Below are positions 8,998-18,034 of a stretch of DNA of 64,000 nt, one piece after another (the stretch's first letter is position 1; each line of letters starts with the position of its first letter). Source of the DNA: an uncultured Nocardioides sp. (GTDB taxonomy: Bacteria > Actinomycetota > Actinomycetes > Propionibacteriales > Nocardioidaceae). The notes under the pieces were generated by a model. It was not told the origin of the DNA. It saw nothing but the letters and a program-made list of their open reading frames with translations, and did not search any database. Both the position numbers and the translations under genes were made by a program. Where the stretch lies: contig NZ_CANLDB010000004.1 in the NCBI RefSeq assembly GCF_947489365.1, forward strand, positions 248,001 through 312,000, in the 5' to 3' direction.

Positions 8998-9786
8998 ATG
9001 TCAACCGCAGGTGACCGACAGCCGGACCGCGCCACCGACCGTCCCGGCGACCGCGGCGGCGTCCAGTCGCTCCACCGGTCCCTGGACCTCGTCGAGATGC
9101 TGGCCTCCCGGGGCGGCGCCATGACCATCGCCGACCTCGCGTCGGCCACCGGCACGGCCCTGCCGACTGCGCACCGCCTGCTCGGGACGCTGCGCTCGCG
9201 CGGGTACGTCCGCCAGCTCCCGGACCGCCGCTACGCGCTCGGGTTCCGCCTGGTCCCGCTCGGCGCGACGGCCGGCTCGAGCGTCGGGGTCGGGGCGGAG
9301 CGGGCCCTCGCCGGGCTGGTCGACGTCCTCGGGGAGACCGCGAACCTGGCCGTCCTGGACGGCGACCGGATCGCCTACGTCGCCCAGGTGCCGGGGAAGC
9401 ACTCGATGCGGATGTTCACCGAGGTCGGCCGCCGCGTCGACCCGCACTGCACCGCCGTCGGCAAGGCGATCATGGCCCGGATGCCGCGGGAACGGGCCCG
9501 CGCGCTGCTGACCCGCACCGGGATGGCGCCCCGGACCCCGCACACCCTCACCGACATCGAGGAGCTGTGCGCGGGCCTCGACGAGATCGACCGCCTCGGC
9601 TACGCCCTCGACGAGGAGGAGCAGGAGGTCGGCGTCCGCTGCGTGGCGGTCGTCGTCCCGACCGAGGACCCCCGGGTCGCGATCTCCGTGTCCGGCCCCG
9701 CGCCCCGCATGACCGACACGCTCGTGGCCGACGCGGTGCCGCGGCTGCGGCGTACGGCCCAGGAGCTGGCGGCGGCGCTGGTCTGA
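8998..9786 (+). CDS. IclR-family transcriptional regulator of the glc locus
   Basis: A 262-residue two-domain regulator. Residues about 20-85 form the IclR winged helix (QSLHRSLDLVEMLASRGGAM, then ATGTALPTAHRLLGTLRSRG). The rest is the IclR effector domain (ETANLAVLDGDRIAYVAQV, HCTAVGKAIMA, VRCVAVVV). Members bind small acids such as glyoxylate, pyruvate or allantoin intermediates. The ATG at 8998 was chosen because GGAG lies 4 nt upstream and the product then starts at the normal place; the frame is open further upstream. It is transcribed divergently from glcB, so glyoxylate or glycolate sensing is the natural hypothesis. E. coli uses the GntR-type GlcC for this job instead. Confidence 0.88.
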   Translation: MSTAGDRQPDRATDRPGDRGGVQSLHRSLDLVEMLASRGGAMTIADLASATGTALPTAHRLLGTLRSRGYVRQLPDRRYALGFRLVPLGATAGSSVGVGAERALAGLVDVLGETANLAVLDGDRIAYVAQVPGKHSMRMFTEVGRRVDPHCTAVGKAIMARMPRERARALLTRTGMAPRTPHTLTDIEELCAGLDEIDRLGYALDEEEQEVGVRCVAVVVPTEDPRVAISVSGPAPRMTDTLVADAVPRLRRTAQELAAALV

Positions 9787-9816
9787 GTCGCACCGGTGGG
9801 GTGCGAGGATCCCGCC

Positions 9817-10770
9817 ATGCAGGACGTCCTGGGCCCGCCGTGGACCGCGGAGACCATCCCCCTCGCGGACGATGCCGAGGGCCGGGTGGTGGCGACCCTC
9901 GTGCACGCCCCCGCCGACGCGGGAACGGCGCCGCGGGGCGCGGTGCTGCACGTCCACGGCTTCGCCGACTACTTCTTCCAGACCGACTACGCGGCCTGGT
10001 GGACCGCTCGCGGCTGGGACTTCTACGCCCTCGACCTGCGCAAGTACGGCCGCTCCCTGCTGCCGCACCAGACACCGACCGACGTCCACGACGTGCGTGC
10101 GTACGCCGAGGAGCTCGACGCGGCGTACGAGCGGATCACCGGGCGTGACGGCCACGACCGGCTCGTGGTCTCGGCGCACAGCACGGGTGCGCTGGTCGCG
10201 GCGCTGTGGTGCGAGGACCGCCGGGCGGAGCAGGCCGGCACGCTGGTCGGCGTCGTCCTGAACGCCCCCTGGCTGGACCTGCAGGGCTCGGAGCTGATGC
10301 GGACCGTCGGCACCCGCGTCATCGACGTGGTCGGCGCCGTCCTGCCCGACGTCGTGGTGCCGCGGCAGGTCGACGGCGGGTACGGCCGCAGCCTCCACCG
10401 CGACCACGGCGGCCGGCAGGTCTACGACCTGACGTGGAAGCCCGTGGAGTCCTTCCCCGTCAGGCTGGGCTGGCTGCGGGCCATCCGGCGCGCCCACGCC
10501 GAGCTGCACCGGGGCCTGCACGTCGACGTCCCGGTGCTCGTGCTGACCTCCGACCGCAGCGCGGAGCCGCCGTACACCGCCGAGGACCTGCGCTCCGCCG
10601 ACGTCGTCCTCGACGTCGAGCACATGTGGCGCTGGGCCCCCCGCATCGGCCCCCGCGTCGAGGTCGTGGCCGTCGAGGGTGCCCGCCACGACGTCGTCCT
10701 GTCGGAGGAGCCGGCCCTCGGGCGGGTGTACGAGGTCCTGGCGGGCTGGGCCGACCGCTTCCTCCCCTGA
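9817..10770 (+). CDS. Alpha/beta hydrolase (serine aminopeptidase/lysophospholipase-like)
   Basis: A 317-residue alpha/beta-hydrolase. The oxyanion region is VLHVHGFADYFFQTDYA; the nucleophile elbow reads S-A-H-S-T-G, with the serine in an xHSxG context; a late GARHDVVLSEE supplies the likely catalytic histidine. This resembles monoacylglycerol lipase/lysophospholipase proteins (Hydrolase_4), but the substrate cannot be told. No signal peptide. A GAGGAT element sits 6 nt before the ATG with no Shine-Dalgarno, so a leaderless message is possible. The gene runs into the 32-bp repeat array. Confidence 0.75.
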   Translation: MQDVLGPPWTAETIPLADDAEGRVVATLVHAPADAGTAPRGAVLHVHGFADYFFQTDYAAWWTARGWDFYALDLRKYGRSLLPHQTPTDVHDVRAYAEELDAAYERITGRDGHDRLVVSAHSTGALVAALWCEDRRAEQAGTLVGVVLNAPWLDLQGSELMRTVGTRVIDVVGAVLPDVVVPRQVDGGYGRSLHRDHGGRQVYDLTWKPVESFPVRLGWLRAIRRAHAELHRGLHVDVPVLVLTSDRSAEPPYTAEDLRSADVVLDVEHMWRWAPRIGPRVEVVAVEGARHDVVLSEEPALGRVYEVLAGWADRFLP

Positions 10771-10775
10771 CCGCC

Positions 10776-10891
10776 GAGTCGGCACGTCTGCGCAGGCGCA
10801 CGGCGTCCAGTCGGCACATCTGCGCAGCTGTACGAGGTCGAGTCGGCAGATCTGCGCAGCCTTAGAACGCCGAGCCGGCACGACTGGGCAG
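10776..10891 (+). repeat. Forward array of a 20-bp motif phased every 32 bp (4 copies)
   Basis: Copies of GAGTCGGCACGTCTGCGCAG begin at 10776, 10808, 10840 and 10872, exactly 32 bp apart, with 12-bp unlike spacers. The second and third copies differ from the first at two positions each, and the last is more degenerate. Each good copy ends in the palindrome CTGCGCAG. The array starts 5 bp after the hydrolase stop. Confidence 0.9.
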
Positions 10892-10950
10892 CCCGAGTCC
10901 GCGCCGTGGCTGCGCGAGCCCCGGACTGACCCCTCACGCCTGTTCAGACA

Positions 10951-11098
10951 CCCGCCGCTGGGTGCGACTCGAACCCCCTTGGCTGCGCAGACGTGCCGAC
11001 TCGAGCCCCCTTGGCTGCGCAGACGTGCCGACTCGAGCCCTCTCAGCTGCGCAGACGTGCCGACTCGAGCCCTCTCAGCTGTGCACGAGTGCCGACTC
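10951..11098 (-). repeat. Inverted array of the same 20-bp motif, also phased every 32 bp (5 copies)
   Basis: The reverse complement of the same motif, CTGCGCAGACGTGCCGACTC, begins at 10983, 11015 and 11047 (identical copies). Diverged copies lie at 10951 (only its 3' end conserved) and 11079. All starts are 32 bp apart. The spacers here are similar to each other (gagccccc-ttgg or gagccctctcag). Together with the forward array this makes a large imperfect inverted repeat filling the convergent gap. The last copy encodes the C-terminus and stop of the MFS gene. Confidence 0.9.
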
Positions 11099-12325
11099 GG
11101 CCAGGTGGCGCTGCCGGACGACGACGGGGACGAGGAGGAGCGCCAGCGCTCCCCCGCCCAGCGACAGGACGGCGAAGCTGGTGGCGTCGACGACGAGGCC
11201 CGACAGGACGCCGCCCGAGGCGCCCGCCAGGGCGATGAGGACGTCGACCGTGCCCTGGGTGCGGGCGCGCTGCTCGGGGAGGGTCCCGTCGACGAGGAGC
11301 GCGGTGCCGCTGATGAGGCCGAGGTTCCACCCGAGCCCGAGCAGCACCAGCGCGAGCGACAGGGCCACCATCGAGTCGACCGGGGCCGCCGCGGCCACCA
11401 CGCCCGCGAGGAGCAGGGTGACGGCCGCCGCGACCGCCATGGGCAGCCGGCCCACGCGGTCGACCAGGCGGCCGGTCACGAGCGACGGCAGGAACATGGC
11501 CGCGACGTGCAGCCCGATCACGAGGCCGACGTCGCCGAGGTCGTGGCCGTGGGCGCGCATGTGGACCGGCGTCATGGTCATGATCGCGACCATCGCGACC
11601 TGGGTCAGCACCATGACGGTGGCGCCCACGGCGACCCCGCCGGGCAGCACGACGGTCGGCACCGCCGCGGGGTCCGTCGCCGCGGGCACCGCCTCGTCGG
11701 CGAGCCGGCGGGCGAGGAGCAGCGGGTCCGGTCGCAGGAACGCGAGGAGCACCAGCCCGGCGGCGCCGTACGCGACGCCACCGAGGAGGAAGGGGCCGGT
11801 GAGGGGCGGCAGCCCGAGGGACGTCGCGAGCCCGCCCAGCAGGTCCACGGACGCGGGGCCCGCGACGGCGCCGAAGGTCGTGGAGACCAGGGCCACCGAG
11901 ATGGCCCGGCCGCGCTCCTCGGGGGTGGCCAGGTCGGTGCCGGCGTAGCGGGCCTGCAGGTTGGTCGCCGTGCCGGCGCCGTACACGAGCAGGGAGACGA
12001 GGAGCAGGGGCACGGCGTCCAGGACGGCGGACACGACGATGCCGCCGGCGCCGAGCGAGCCGGCGAGGAAGCCCGCGGCGAGGCCGGTACGTCGGCCGGC
12101 ACGCTGGGAGACGCGGCCGACCAGGTACGCCGCCAGCGCGGAGCCCAGCGTGAACAGCGCGACGGGCAGGCCGGCCGCGCCGGTGCCGCCCAGCATGTCC
12201 TGGGCGAGCAGGGCGCCGACCGTGATGCCCGCGGCCAGGCCCGCCCCGCCGAGGACCTGGGAGGCGACGACGACCCGCAGGGTGCGGCGCTGGACCGTGG
12301 CGCGGTCCGCGGTCGTCGTGCTCAC
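11075..12325 (-). CDS. MFS transporter
   Basis: A 416-residue major facilitator protein with about twelve hydrophobic segments in two halves. The MFS loop motif appears as YLVGRVSQRAGRRTGLAAG after the second helix and as LVTGRLVDRVGRLPMAV in the second half. The sequence suggests a DHA1-type drug or metabolite exporter, but no substrate can be named. It is the last gene of the minus-strand run from the ABC ATPase at 15.97 kb, 7 nt after the TauE/SafE gene. The final eight codons (ESALVHS and stop) are read from a copy of the 32-bp repeat, so the natural C-terminus has been set by the repeat. Confidence 0.85.
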   Translation of the reverse strand: MSTTTADRATVQRRTLRVVVASQVLGGAGLAAGITVGALLAQDMLGGTGAAGLPVALFTLGSALAAYLVGRVSQRAGRRTGLAAGFLAGSLGAGGIVVSAVLDAVPLLLVSLLVYGAGTATNLQARYAGTDLATPEERGRAISVALVSTTFGAVAGPASVDLLGGLATSLGLPPLTGPFLLGGVAYGAAGLVLLAFLRPDPLLLARRLADEAVPAATDPAAVPTVVLPGGVAVGATVMVLTQVAMVAIMTMTPVHMRAHGHDLGDVGLVIGLHVAAMFLPSLVTGRLVDRVGRLPMAVAAAVTLLLAGVVAAAAPVDSMVALSLALVLLGLGWNLGLISGTALLVDGTLPEQRARTQGTVDVLIALAGASGGVLSGLVVDATSFAVLSLGGGALALLLVPVVVRQRHLAESALVHS

Positions 12326-12332
12326 GGGAGCC

Positions 12333-13124
12333 TCAGCTGCCGACGAGGAACGACACGACGGCGGCCACGCCGACGACCACGATCACGAGCCGCAGCCCGA
12401 ACGGCGGGAGCCTGCGACCGACCTTCGCGCCGATCTGGGCGCCGATCACGGCCCCGATCCCGATGTACAGCACGATCCACCAGTCGACGTACGGCTCGAC
12501 GAGGAAGTGGACGGCGACGAACACGACGCCGGAGACGCCGTTGACGATCGCGGCGAGCACGTTCTTGACGCCGTTGAGGCGCTGGAGGTCCTCGTCGATG
12601 CCGATGCCCATGACGGCCATCAGCAGGACGCCCTGCGCGGCGCCGAAGTACCCGCCGTACACGCCGGTGCCGAGGATCGACGGCCACACCCACCAGCCGC
12701 CGTGCTCGGGCCGCTCGCCGGCCGTGCCCTTCGCCTCGTGGCGGCGGGCGACCCACCGCGAGATCCGCGGCTGGGCCAGGACGAGCAGGACGCCGAGGAT
12801 GATCAGCACCGGCACGATCGCCGCGAAGGCCGACGGGGGGAGGAAGATCAGCAGTGCCGCGCCGGCCACGCCGCCGAGGAACGAGGCGACGCCGAGCCGG
12901 ACCACCCGGCCCCGCTGCCCGGCGAGCTCGCGGCGGTAGCCGATGGCACCGGAGATCGAGCCGGGCACCAGCCCGATCGAGTTCGAGACGTTCGCGGTGA
13001 CCGGCGGGACGCCGAAGGCGATCAGGGTGGGGAAGGTGATCAGGGTCCCCGACCCCACGACCGTGTTGATGAGGCCGGCGCCCATCCCGGCCAGGACGAT
13101 CGCCGCGATCTCGGCCGGGCTCAC
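12333..13124 (-). CDS. TauE/SafE family membrane permease
   Basis: A 263-residue protein with about eight membrane segments. It has the two half-repeats typical of the family: AGLINTVVGSGTLITFPTLI near the N-terminus and GGYFGAAQGVLLMAVMG in the second half. TauE/SafE proteins are implicated in export or uptake of sulfite, sulfoacetate and other organosulfur anions, but many members are uncharacterised. The start overlaps the end of the SPFH gene by 4 bp (ATGA), so it is co-translated with a membrane-microdomain protein. Confidence 0.85.
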   Translation of the reverse strand: MSPAEIAAIVLAGMGAGLINTVVGSGTLITFPTLIAFGVPPVTANVSNSIGLVPGSISGAIGYRRELAGQRGRVVRLGVASFLGGVAGAALLIFLPPSAFAAIVPVLIILGVLLVLAQPRISRWVARRHEAKGTAGERPEHGGWWVWPSILGTGVYGGYFGAAQGVLLMAVMGIGIDEDLQRLNGVKNVLAAIVNGVSGVVFVAVHFLVEPYVDWWIVLYIGIGAVIGAQIGAKVGRRLPPFGLRLVIVVVGVAAVVSFLVGS

Positions 13125-14206
13125 TCCTCGGTCGGGGCGCCCGGGTTCGCGGCCCGCTGCGCCTCGGCGATGGCGGCGCGGACGTCGGCCTGGGCCTCCG
13201 ACAGCGACTCGTCGGTCTCGGCGTCGGTCTCCTTCGCGAGCGAGGGCGTGGCCGCGGTGTCGACCCGCACGCGGGGTCCGTCGACCTGGTCGGGGATGCC
13301 GCGCACGCTGCTCATGGTCGAGCCCAGCCCCTCGAGGGCCTTGGTGATCTCGCTGGGGACGATCCAGACCTTGTTCGCGTCGCCCTCGGCGATCTTCGGC
13401 ATCATCTGCAGGTACTGGTAGGCCAGCAGCGACTGGTCCGGGTTGCCGTCGTGGATGGCCTGGAAGACGGTCTGGATGGCCTGGCCCTCACCCTGCGCCC
13501 GCAGGATGGACGACTCCCGCTCGGCCTGCGCCCGCAGGATGGCGGACTCGCGCTCGCCCTCCGCGGTCAGGATCGCGGACTGCTTGCTGCCCTCGGCGGT
13601 GAGGATCGCGGACTGCCGCTGGCCCTCGGCGGTGAGGATGAGCGCGCGCTTGTCGCGGTCGGCGCGCATCTGCTTCTCCATCGAGTCCTTGATGGACGGC
13701 GGCGGGTCGATGCCCTTGATCTCGACGCGGCCGACGCGGATGCCCCACTTACCGGTCACCTCGTCGAGCACGCCGCGCAGCCCGCCGTTGATCGAGTCGC
13801 GGCTGGTGAGGGTGTCCTCCAGCGTCATGCCGCCGACGATGTTGCGCAGCGTGGTCATGGTGAGCTGCTCGACGGCCTGGATGTAGTCACCGATCTCGTA
13901 CGTCGCCGCCACCGGGTCGGTGACGCGGAAGTAGATGACGGTGTCGATCGAGACGGTCAGGTTGTCCTCGGTGATCACCGGCTGCGGCGGGAACGAGACC
14001 ACCCGCTCGCGCAGGTCGATGAGGTACCGGACCCGGTCCATGAACGGGACGATCAGCTTCAGCCCGGGGTCCAGGGTGCCCTGGTACTTCCCGAAGCGCT
14101 CCACGATCCCGGCCCGGGCCTGCGGCACGATCTTGACGGTCTTGGCCAGCACGGCGACCGCGAGGAGCGCGATCAGGACCAGCAGGACGAGCACGGTGAT
14201 GCTCAT
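13121..14206 (-). CDS. SPFH/Band 7 membrane-anchored protein (QmcA/stomatin-like)
   Basis: A 361-residue protein. An N-terminal membrane helix (residues about 2-24) is followed by the SPFH domain (VPQARAGIVERFGKYQGTLD, LRERVVSFPPQPVITEDNL, IKGIDPPPSIKDSMEKQM). A coiled coil then contains five tandem 11-residue units starting ILTAEG or ILRAQ (coordinates 13475-13639), and the tail is acidic. SPFH proteins oligomerise into membrane microdomain cages, and NfeD proteins are their usual partners; nfeD lies 56 nt upstream. GAGGGGG precedes the ATG. Function beyond membrane organisation is not known. Confidence 0.88.
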   Translation of the reverse strand: MSITVLVLLVLIALLAVAVLAKTVKIVPQARAGIVERFGKYQGTLDPGLKLIVPFMDRVRYLIDLRERVVSFPPQPVITEDNLTVSIDTVIYFRVTDPVAATYEIGDYIQAVEQLTMTTLRNIVGGMTLEDTLTSRDSINGGLRGVLDEVTGKWGIRVGRVEIKGIDPPPSIKDSMEKQMRADRDKRALILTAEGQRQSAILTAEGSKQSAILTAEGERESAILRAQAERESSILRAQGEGQAIQTVFQAIHDGNPDQSLLAYQYLQMMPKIAEGDANKVWIVPSEITKALEGLGSTMSSVRGIPDQVDGPRVRVDTAATPSLAKETDAETDESLSEAQADVRAAIAEAQRAANPGAPTEE

Positions 14207-14262
14207 GGTTCCCCCTCGGACTCGAGTGTCCCCAGGCTACTGGGGGCCCGGGGCACGCAGGT

Positions 14263-14715
14263 TCAGGGCTCGAGGCGCGCCACCGGGTGCACGTACGCCG
14301 TCGCGCCCCGGATCTCGAAGACCTCGACCGTCTCGCCGGGGGCGATGACCAGGTGCTCGTCGTACGGCGCCGCGGACCAGATCTCGCCGTCCAGCTTGAT
14401 CCGGCCGGTGCTCGTGGCCGTGATCTCCTCGGTGACCAGCGCCTGGCTGCCGACCAGCGCGGTGTGGCCGTGGCGCAGCTCGGGGCCCTGGTGGAGTCGC
14501 TTCAGGACCGAGGGCCGCACCAGCGCGAGCATCGCCACGGACACCAGCGAGGCGACGACCACCTGGGCGATCACCGGCAGGCCGACCAGGGCGACGACCA
14601 TGCCCCCGACCGCGCCGACCGCGAGCATCAGCAGGATGAAGTCCGTGCCGGTGACCTCGGCGATGGCGAGCACGACGCCCAGGCCGAGCCAGGCCTGCCA
14701 CGGGTCGACGTCCAT
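14263..14715 (-). CDS. NfeD-like membrane protein
   Basis: A 150-residue short-form NfeD: membrane segments at the N-terminal half (about residues 8-70) and a C-terminal OB-fold domain (GSQALVTEEITATSTGRIKLDG, then GETVEVFEIRGATAYVHP). Short NfeD proteins pair with SPFH proteins, and one follows directly. The start codon lies 6 nt after TAGGCT, a -10-like hexamer whose TAG is the stop codon of the upstream gene. No Shine-Dalgarno is seen, so an internal leaderless promoter is likely here. Confidence 0.85.
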   Translation of the reverse strand: MDVDPWQAWLGLGVVLAIAEVTGTDFILLMLAVGAVGGMVVALVGLPVIAQVVVASLVSVAMLALVRPSVLKRLHQGPELRHGHTALVGSQALVTEEITATSTGRIKLDGEIWSAAPYDEHLVIAPGETVEVFEIRGATAYVHPVARLEP

Positions 14716-14721
14716 GGGCCG

Positions 14722-14727
14722 AGCCTA
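14722..14727 (-). promoter_or_regulatory. Predicted -10 element of nfeD, overlapping the preceding stop codon
   Basis: Reading the minus strand, TAGGCT ends 7 nt before the A of the nfeD ATG, the spacing expected when transcription starts on the A itself. The TAG is also the stop codon of the short SPFH gene. No convincing -35 was identified. Confidence 0.5.
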
Positions 14728-15171
14728 TCGACGGACCCGTGAGGGCTTCGTCACCCCGGTGGGCTGCAGGGCGACGCCCCACCGCCCGCCCACCCCGGTC
14801 AACGTCAGGTGCAGGTCGTCGAGCAGGCGCGCGGGATCGGCGATCACGTCCTCCGCCCTCCGACCACCGATGTGACGGCGCACGGTGGCGGTCGCGAGCT
14901 GCTCAAGCCCGGCGCCGACGTCGGCGACCTCGGACGTCGCGGCGGCCGGGTCCTTCACGGTCCAGCGGAGCACCAGGCCCAGGCGGAGCACCTCGCCGTC
15001 GCGGTCGACGGCCTCGATGGAGGCGGCCGCGCGATGCTGCGGGCGGAGGTCGACCCGGGTCAGGCTCTCGAGCCCAGGCACGAACATGCGCACGCCGGGG
15101 TCGAGGACACGGTGGTGGCGACCGCGACGCCGGACGACCGCGACATGCTCGCGGGGGACGACGGTGAACAC
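14725..15171 (-). CDS. Short stand-alone SPFH/Band 7-like protein
   Basis: A 148-residue protein that starts with GTG. It aligns in order with the core of Band 7 domains: VVPREHVAVVRRRGRHHRVLDPG (compare VPQARAGIVERFGKYQGTLDPG in the neighbour), then MFVPGLESLTRVDLRPQHRA, LVLRWTVKDPAAATSEVADV and LTLTGVGGRWGVALQP. It has no membrane helix, no coiled coil and no C-terminal region, and is about 40% of the length of QmcA. It is complete, in frame and tightly packed (8 nt after the ABC gene), so it looks like a functional minimal SPFH domain rather than a decayed gene. Role unknown. Confidence 0.7.
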   Translation of the reverse strand: MFTVVPREHVAVVRRRGRHHRVLDPGVRMFVPGLESLTRVDLRPQHRAAASIEAVDRDGEVLRLGLVLRWTVKDPAAATSEVADVGAGLEQLATATVRRHIGGRRAEDVIADPARLLDDLHLTLTGVGGRWGVALQPTGVTKPSRVRR

Positions 15172-15179
15172 GCCCGTCC

Positions 15180-15974
15180 TCAGCGCTGCCGGGTGCGCCG
15201 ACGGGCGGCCCAGCGGCCGTCGACGTGGTCGAGCGCGAGCGGCATCCCGAACGTCGCGGACAGCGACTCGGGCGTCAGGACGTCGGTGATCGGCCCCGCC
15301 TCGACGACCTTCCCCTGGCGCAGCAGCAGGGCGTGGGTGAAGCCGGGCGGGATCTCCTCGACGTGGTGGGAGACCAGCACGGTGGCGGGCGACTCGGGGT
15401 CGTAGGCCAGCGTCGACAGCGTGGACACCAGGTCCTCGCGGCCGCCGAGGTCGAGGCCGGCGGCGGGCTCGTCGAGCAGGAGGAGCTCAGGGTCGGTCAT
15501 CAGCGCCCGGGCGACCATGACCCGCTTCCGCTCACCCTCCGACAACGTGCCGAACGTGCGGTCGGCGAGGTGGACGACGCCCACCTCGCGCAGCAGGTCG
15601 TCGGCGCGGCCGTGGTCGAGGTCGTCGTACGACTCGCGCCAGCGGCCCACCACGCCGTACGACGCGGACAGGACGAGGTCGCGGACCGTCTCGCCGCGCG
15701 GCACGCGCTCGGCGAGGGCCGCGCTGGTCAGACCGATGCGGGGCCGGAGCTCGAACACGTCGACGCGCCCGATCAGCTCGCCGAGGACCCCGACGTATCC
15801 CGACGTGGGGTGCATCTGGGCGGCCGCGACCTGCATCAGCGTCGTCTTGCCGGCGCCGTTGGGCCCGAGGATCACCCACCGCTCACCGTCCTTGACGACC
15901 CAGGTCACGCCGTCGAGCAGCGTGGCGCTCCCCCGGCGCACGACCACGTCGGCGAGCTCGAGGACGGCGGGCAT
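15180..15974 (-). CDS. ABC transporter-type ATP-binding protein
   Basis: A 264-residue single nucleotide-binding domain: Walker A LGPNGAGKTTLMQ (residues about 36-48), signature TLSEGERKRVMVARAL, Walker B ELLLLDEPAAGLD, and switch histidine in VLVSHHVEEIP. No permease gene is adjacent; the next genes encode the short SPFH and NfeD proteins. It resembles soluble YlmA/ModF-like ATPases that act without an obvious membrane partner. The ATG is 6 nt downstream of TAGGGT, which with the lack of a Shine-Dalgarno suggests a leaderless transcript that starts the whole minus-strand operon. Confidence 0.85.
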   Translation of the reverse strand: MPAVLELADVVVRRGSATLLDGVTWVVKDGERWVILGPNGAGKTTLMQVAAAQMHPTSGYVGVLGELIGRVDVFELRPRIGLTSAALAERVPRGETVRDLVLSASYGVVGRWRESYDDLDHGRADDLLREVGVVHLADRTFGTLSEGERKRVMVARALMTDPELLLLDEPAAGLDLGGREDLVSTLSTLAYDPESPATVLVSHHVEEIPPGFTHALLLRQGKVVEAGPITDVLTPESLSATFGMPLALDHVDGRWAARRRTRQR

Positions 15975-16035
15975 GGCCCGACCCTATCCAGACCGCGGGC
16001 CGGGCCGCTGGCCGGACTCCGTAGCCTGGCCGACC

Positions 16036-16794
16036 GTGGACGCAGGACTCCCGGACGCCGGACGGCTGGCGTGGTGGCTCACCGCCTGGCTCCGGTCCGA
16101 CGCCTCCCCCGACGACGCCCTCGCGGCGATCACCGCCGACGACGCGGCCCACCGGGTGGTCGGCCTGCCCGGCCACCCGGAGCCGGTGGGCTGGGCGCTC
16201 GCCGTCGGGGCGCTGCGCTCGGCGGGGGCCCAGGAGGCCGGCCTCGCGCTCCCGGTGGACGGCGACCCGGTCGGTCTCGGCGGGCCCCGCGCCTTCAACG
16301 ACGCCGCGCTGGAGGCCGGGGAGGCCGTCGTCCTCGGCCCCCTCCTGCCCGGTCAGGACGGGTGGGGCCTCGTGCCCGAGCGGGTGGGCCGCGGCGTGCT
16401 GTGGACGGCCCACGTCGCCCGGCGCCGGCAGGTCCCCGACGTCGGCGAGGCCGACCGGGCGCTGCGGCAGGCGCTCACCCTGGGCGCGACCGCGCTCGCG
16501 GACCTCGACGTCGCCCGGTGGCGCCCCGACGTCGCCGACGACCTCATGGACCTGCGCCGCACGGCCGCCGCCGAGCCCGTGCCGGGCGTCCCGCCGCGGT
16601 GCGTGGAGCTCGCCGGGCGTGCGCTGCGGGTGCTCGGGATCGTCGACCTGGCCCTCGCGGACGACGGCGGCGCGCGGACGGCGTACGACGTGGCGGCGCG
16701 ACGCGCGGTGCTCGACCCCCTGGCCCGGGCGGGCCGCCGCGGCCTGGTCGCGGCCTGCTCGCCCGAGGGCTGGCCCCAGGAGCCGCCCCGCTAG
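16036..16794 (+). CDS. Conserved hypothetical protein
   Basis: A 252-residue soluble, acidic protein that I do not assign to a named family. It starts with GTG, 8 nt after a TAGCCT hexamer. It has regular alpha/beta composition, many alanine-rich helices, several tryptophans (AWWLTAWLRSD, LWTAHVARR) and no signal peptide, membrane segment or cofactor motif. It has no recognisable catalytic signature. It lies 10 nt upstream of serB, and its TAG stop forms the first half of serB's likely -10 element, so the two are adjacent but may be transcribed separately. Confidence 0.7.
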   Translation: MDAGLPDAGRLAWWLTAWLRSDASPDDALAAITADDAAHRVVGLPGHPEPVGWALAVGALRSAGAQEAGLALPVDGDPVGLGGPRAFNDAALEAGEAVVLGPLLPGQDGWGLVPERVGRGVLWTAHVARRRQVPDVGEADRALRQALTLGATALADLDVARWRPDVADDLMDLRRTAAAEPVPGVPPRCVELAGRALRVLGIVDLALADDGGARTAYDVAARRAVLDPLARAGRRGLVAACSPEGWPQEPPR

Positions 16795-16797
16795 CCT
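16792..16797 (+). promoter_or_regulatory. Predicted -10 element of serB, built on the upstream stop codon
   Basis: TAGCCT begins with the TAG stop of the hypothetical gene and lies 7 nt before the serB ATG. GAGGG touches the ATG, too close for a normal Shine-Dalgarno, so leaderless initiation is the better reading. Confidence 0.45.
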
Positions 16798-16804
16798 CCG
16801 AGGG

Positions 16805-18030
<1,226 letters not shown>

Positions 18031-18034
<4 letters not shown>

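Noticed and set aside
10776..11098. Possible CRISPR array (regular repeat-spacer pattern).
   Set aside because: Repeats are 20 bp and spacers 12 bp, too short; orientation flips midway; the reverse-arm spacers are alike; no cas genes nearby.
14725..15171. Short SPFH gene as a truncated pseudogene of the QmcA-like gene.
   Set aside because: It is in frame, tightly packed in an operon and well diverged from its neighbour, with no remnant of the missing parts.
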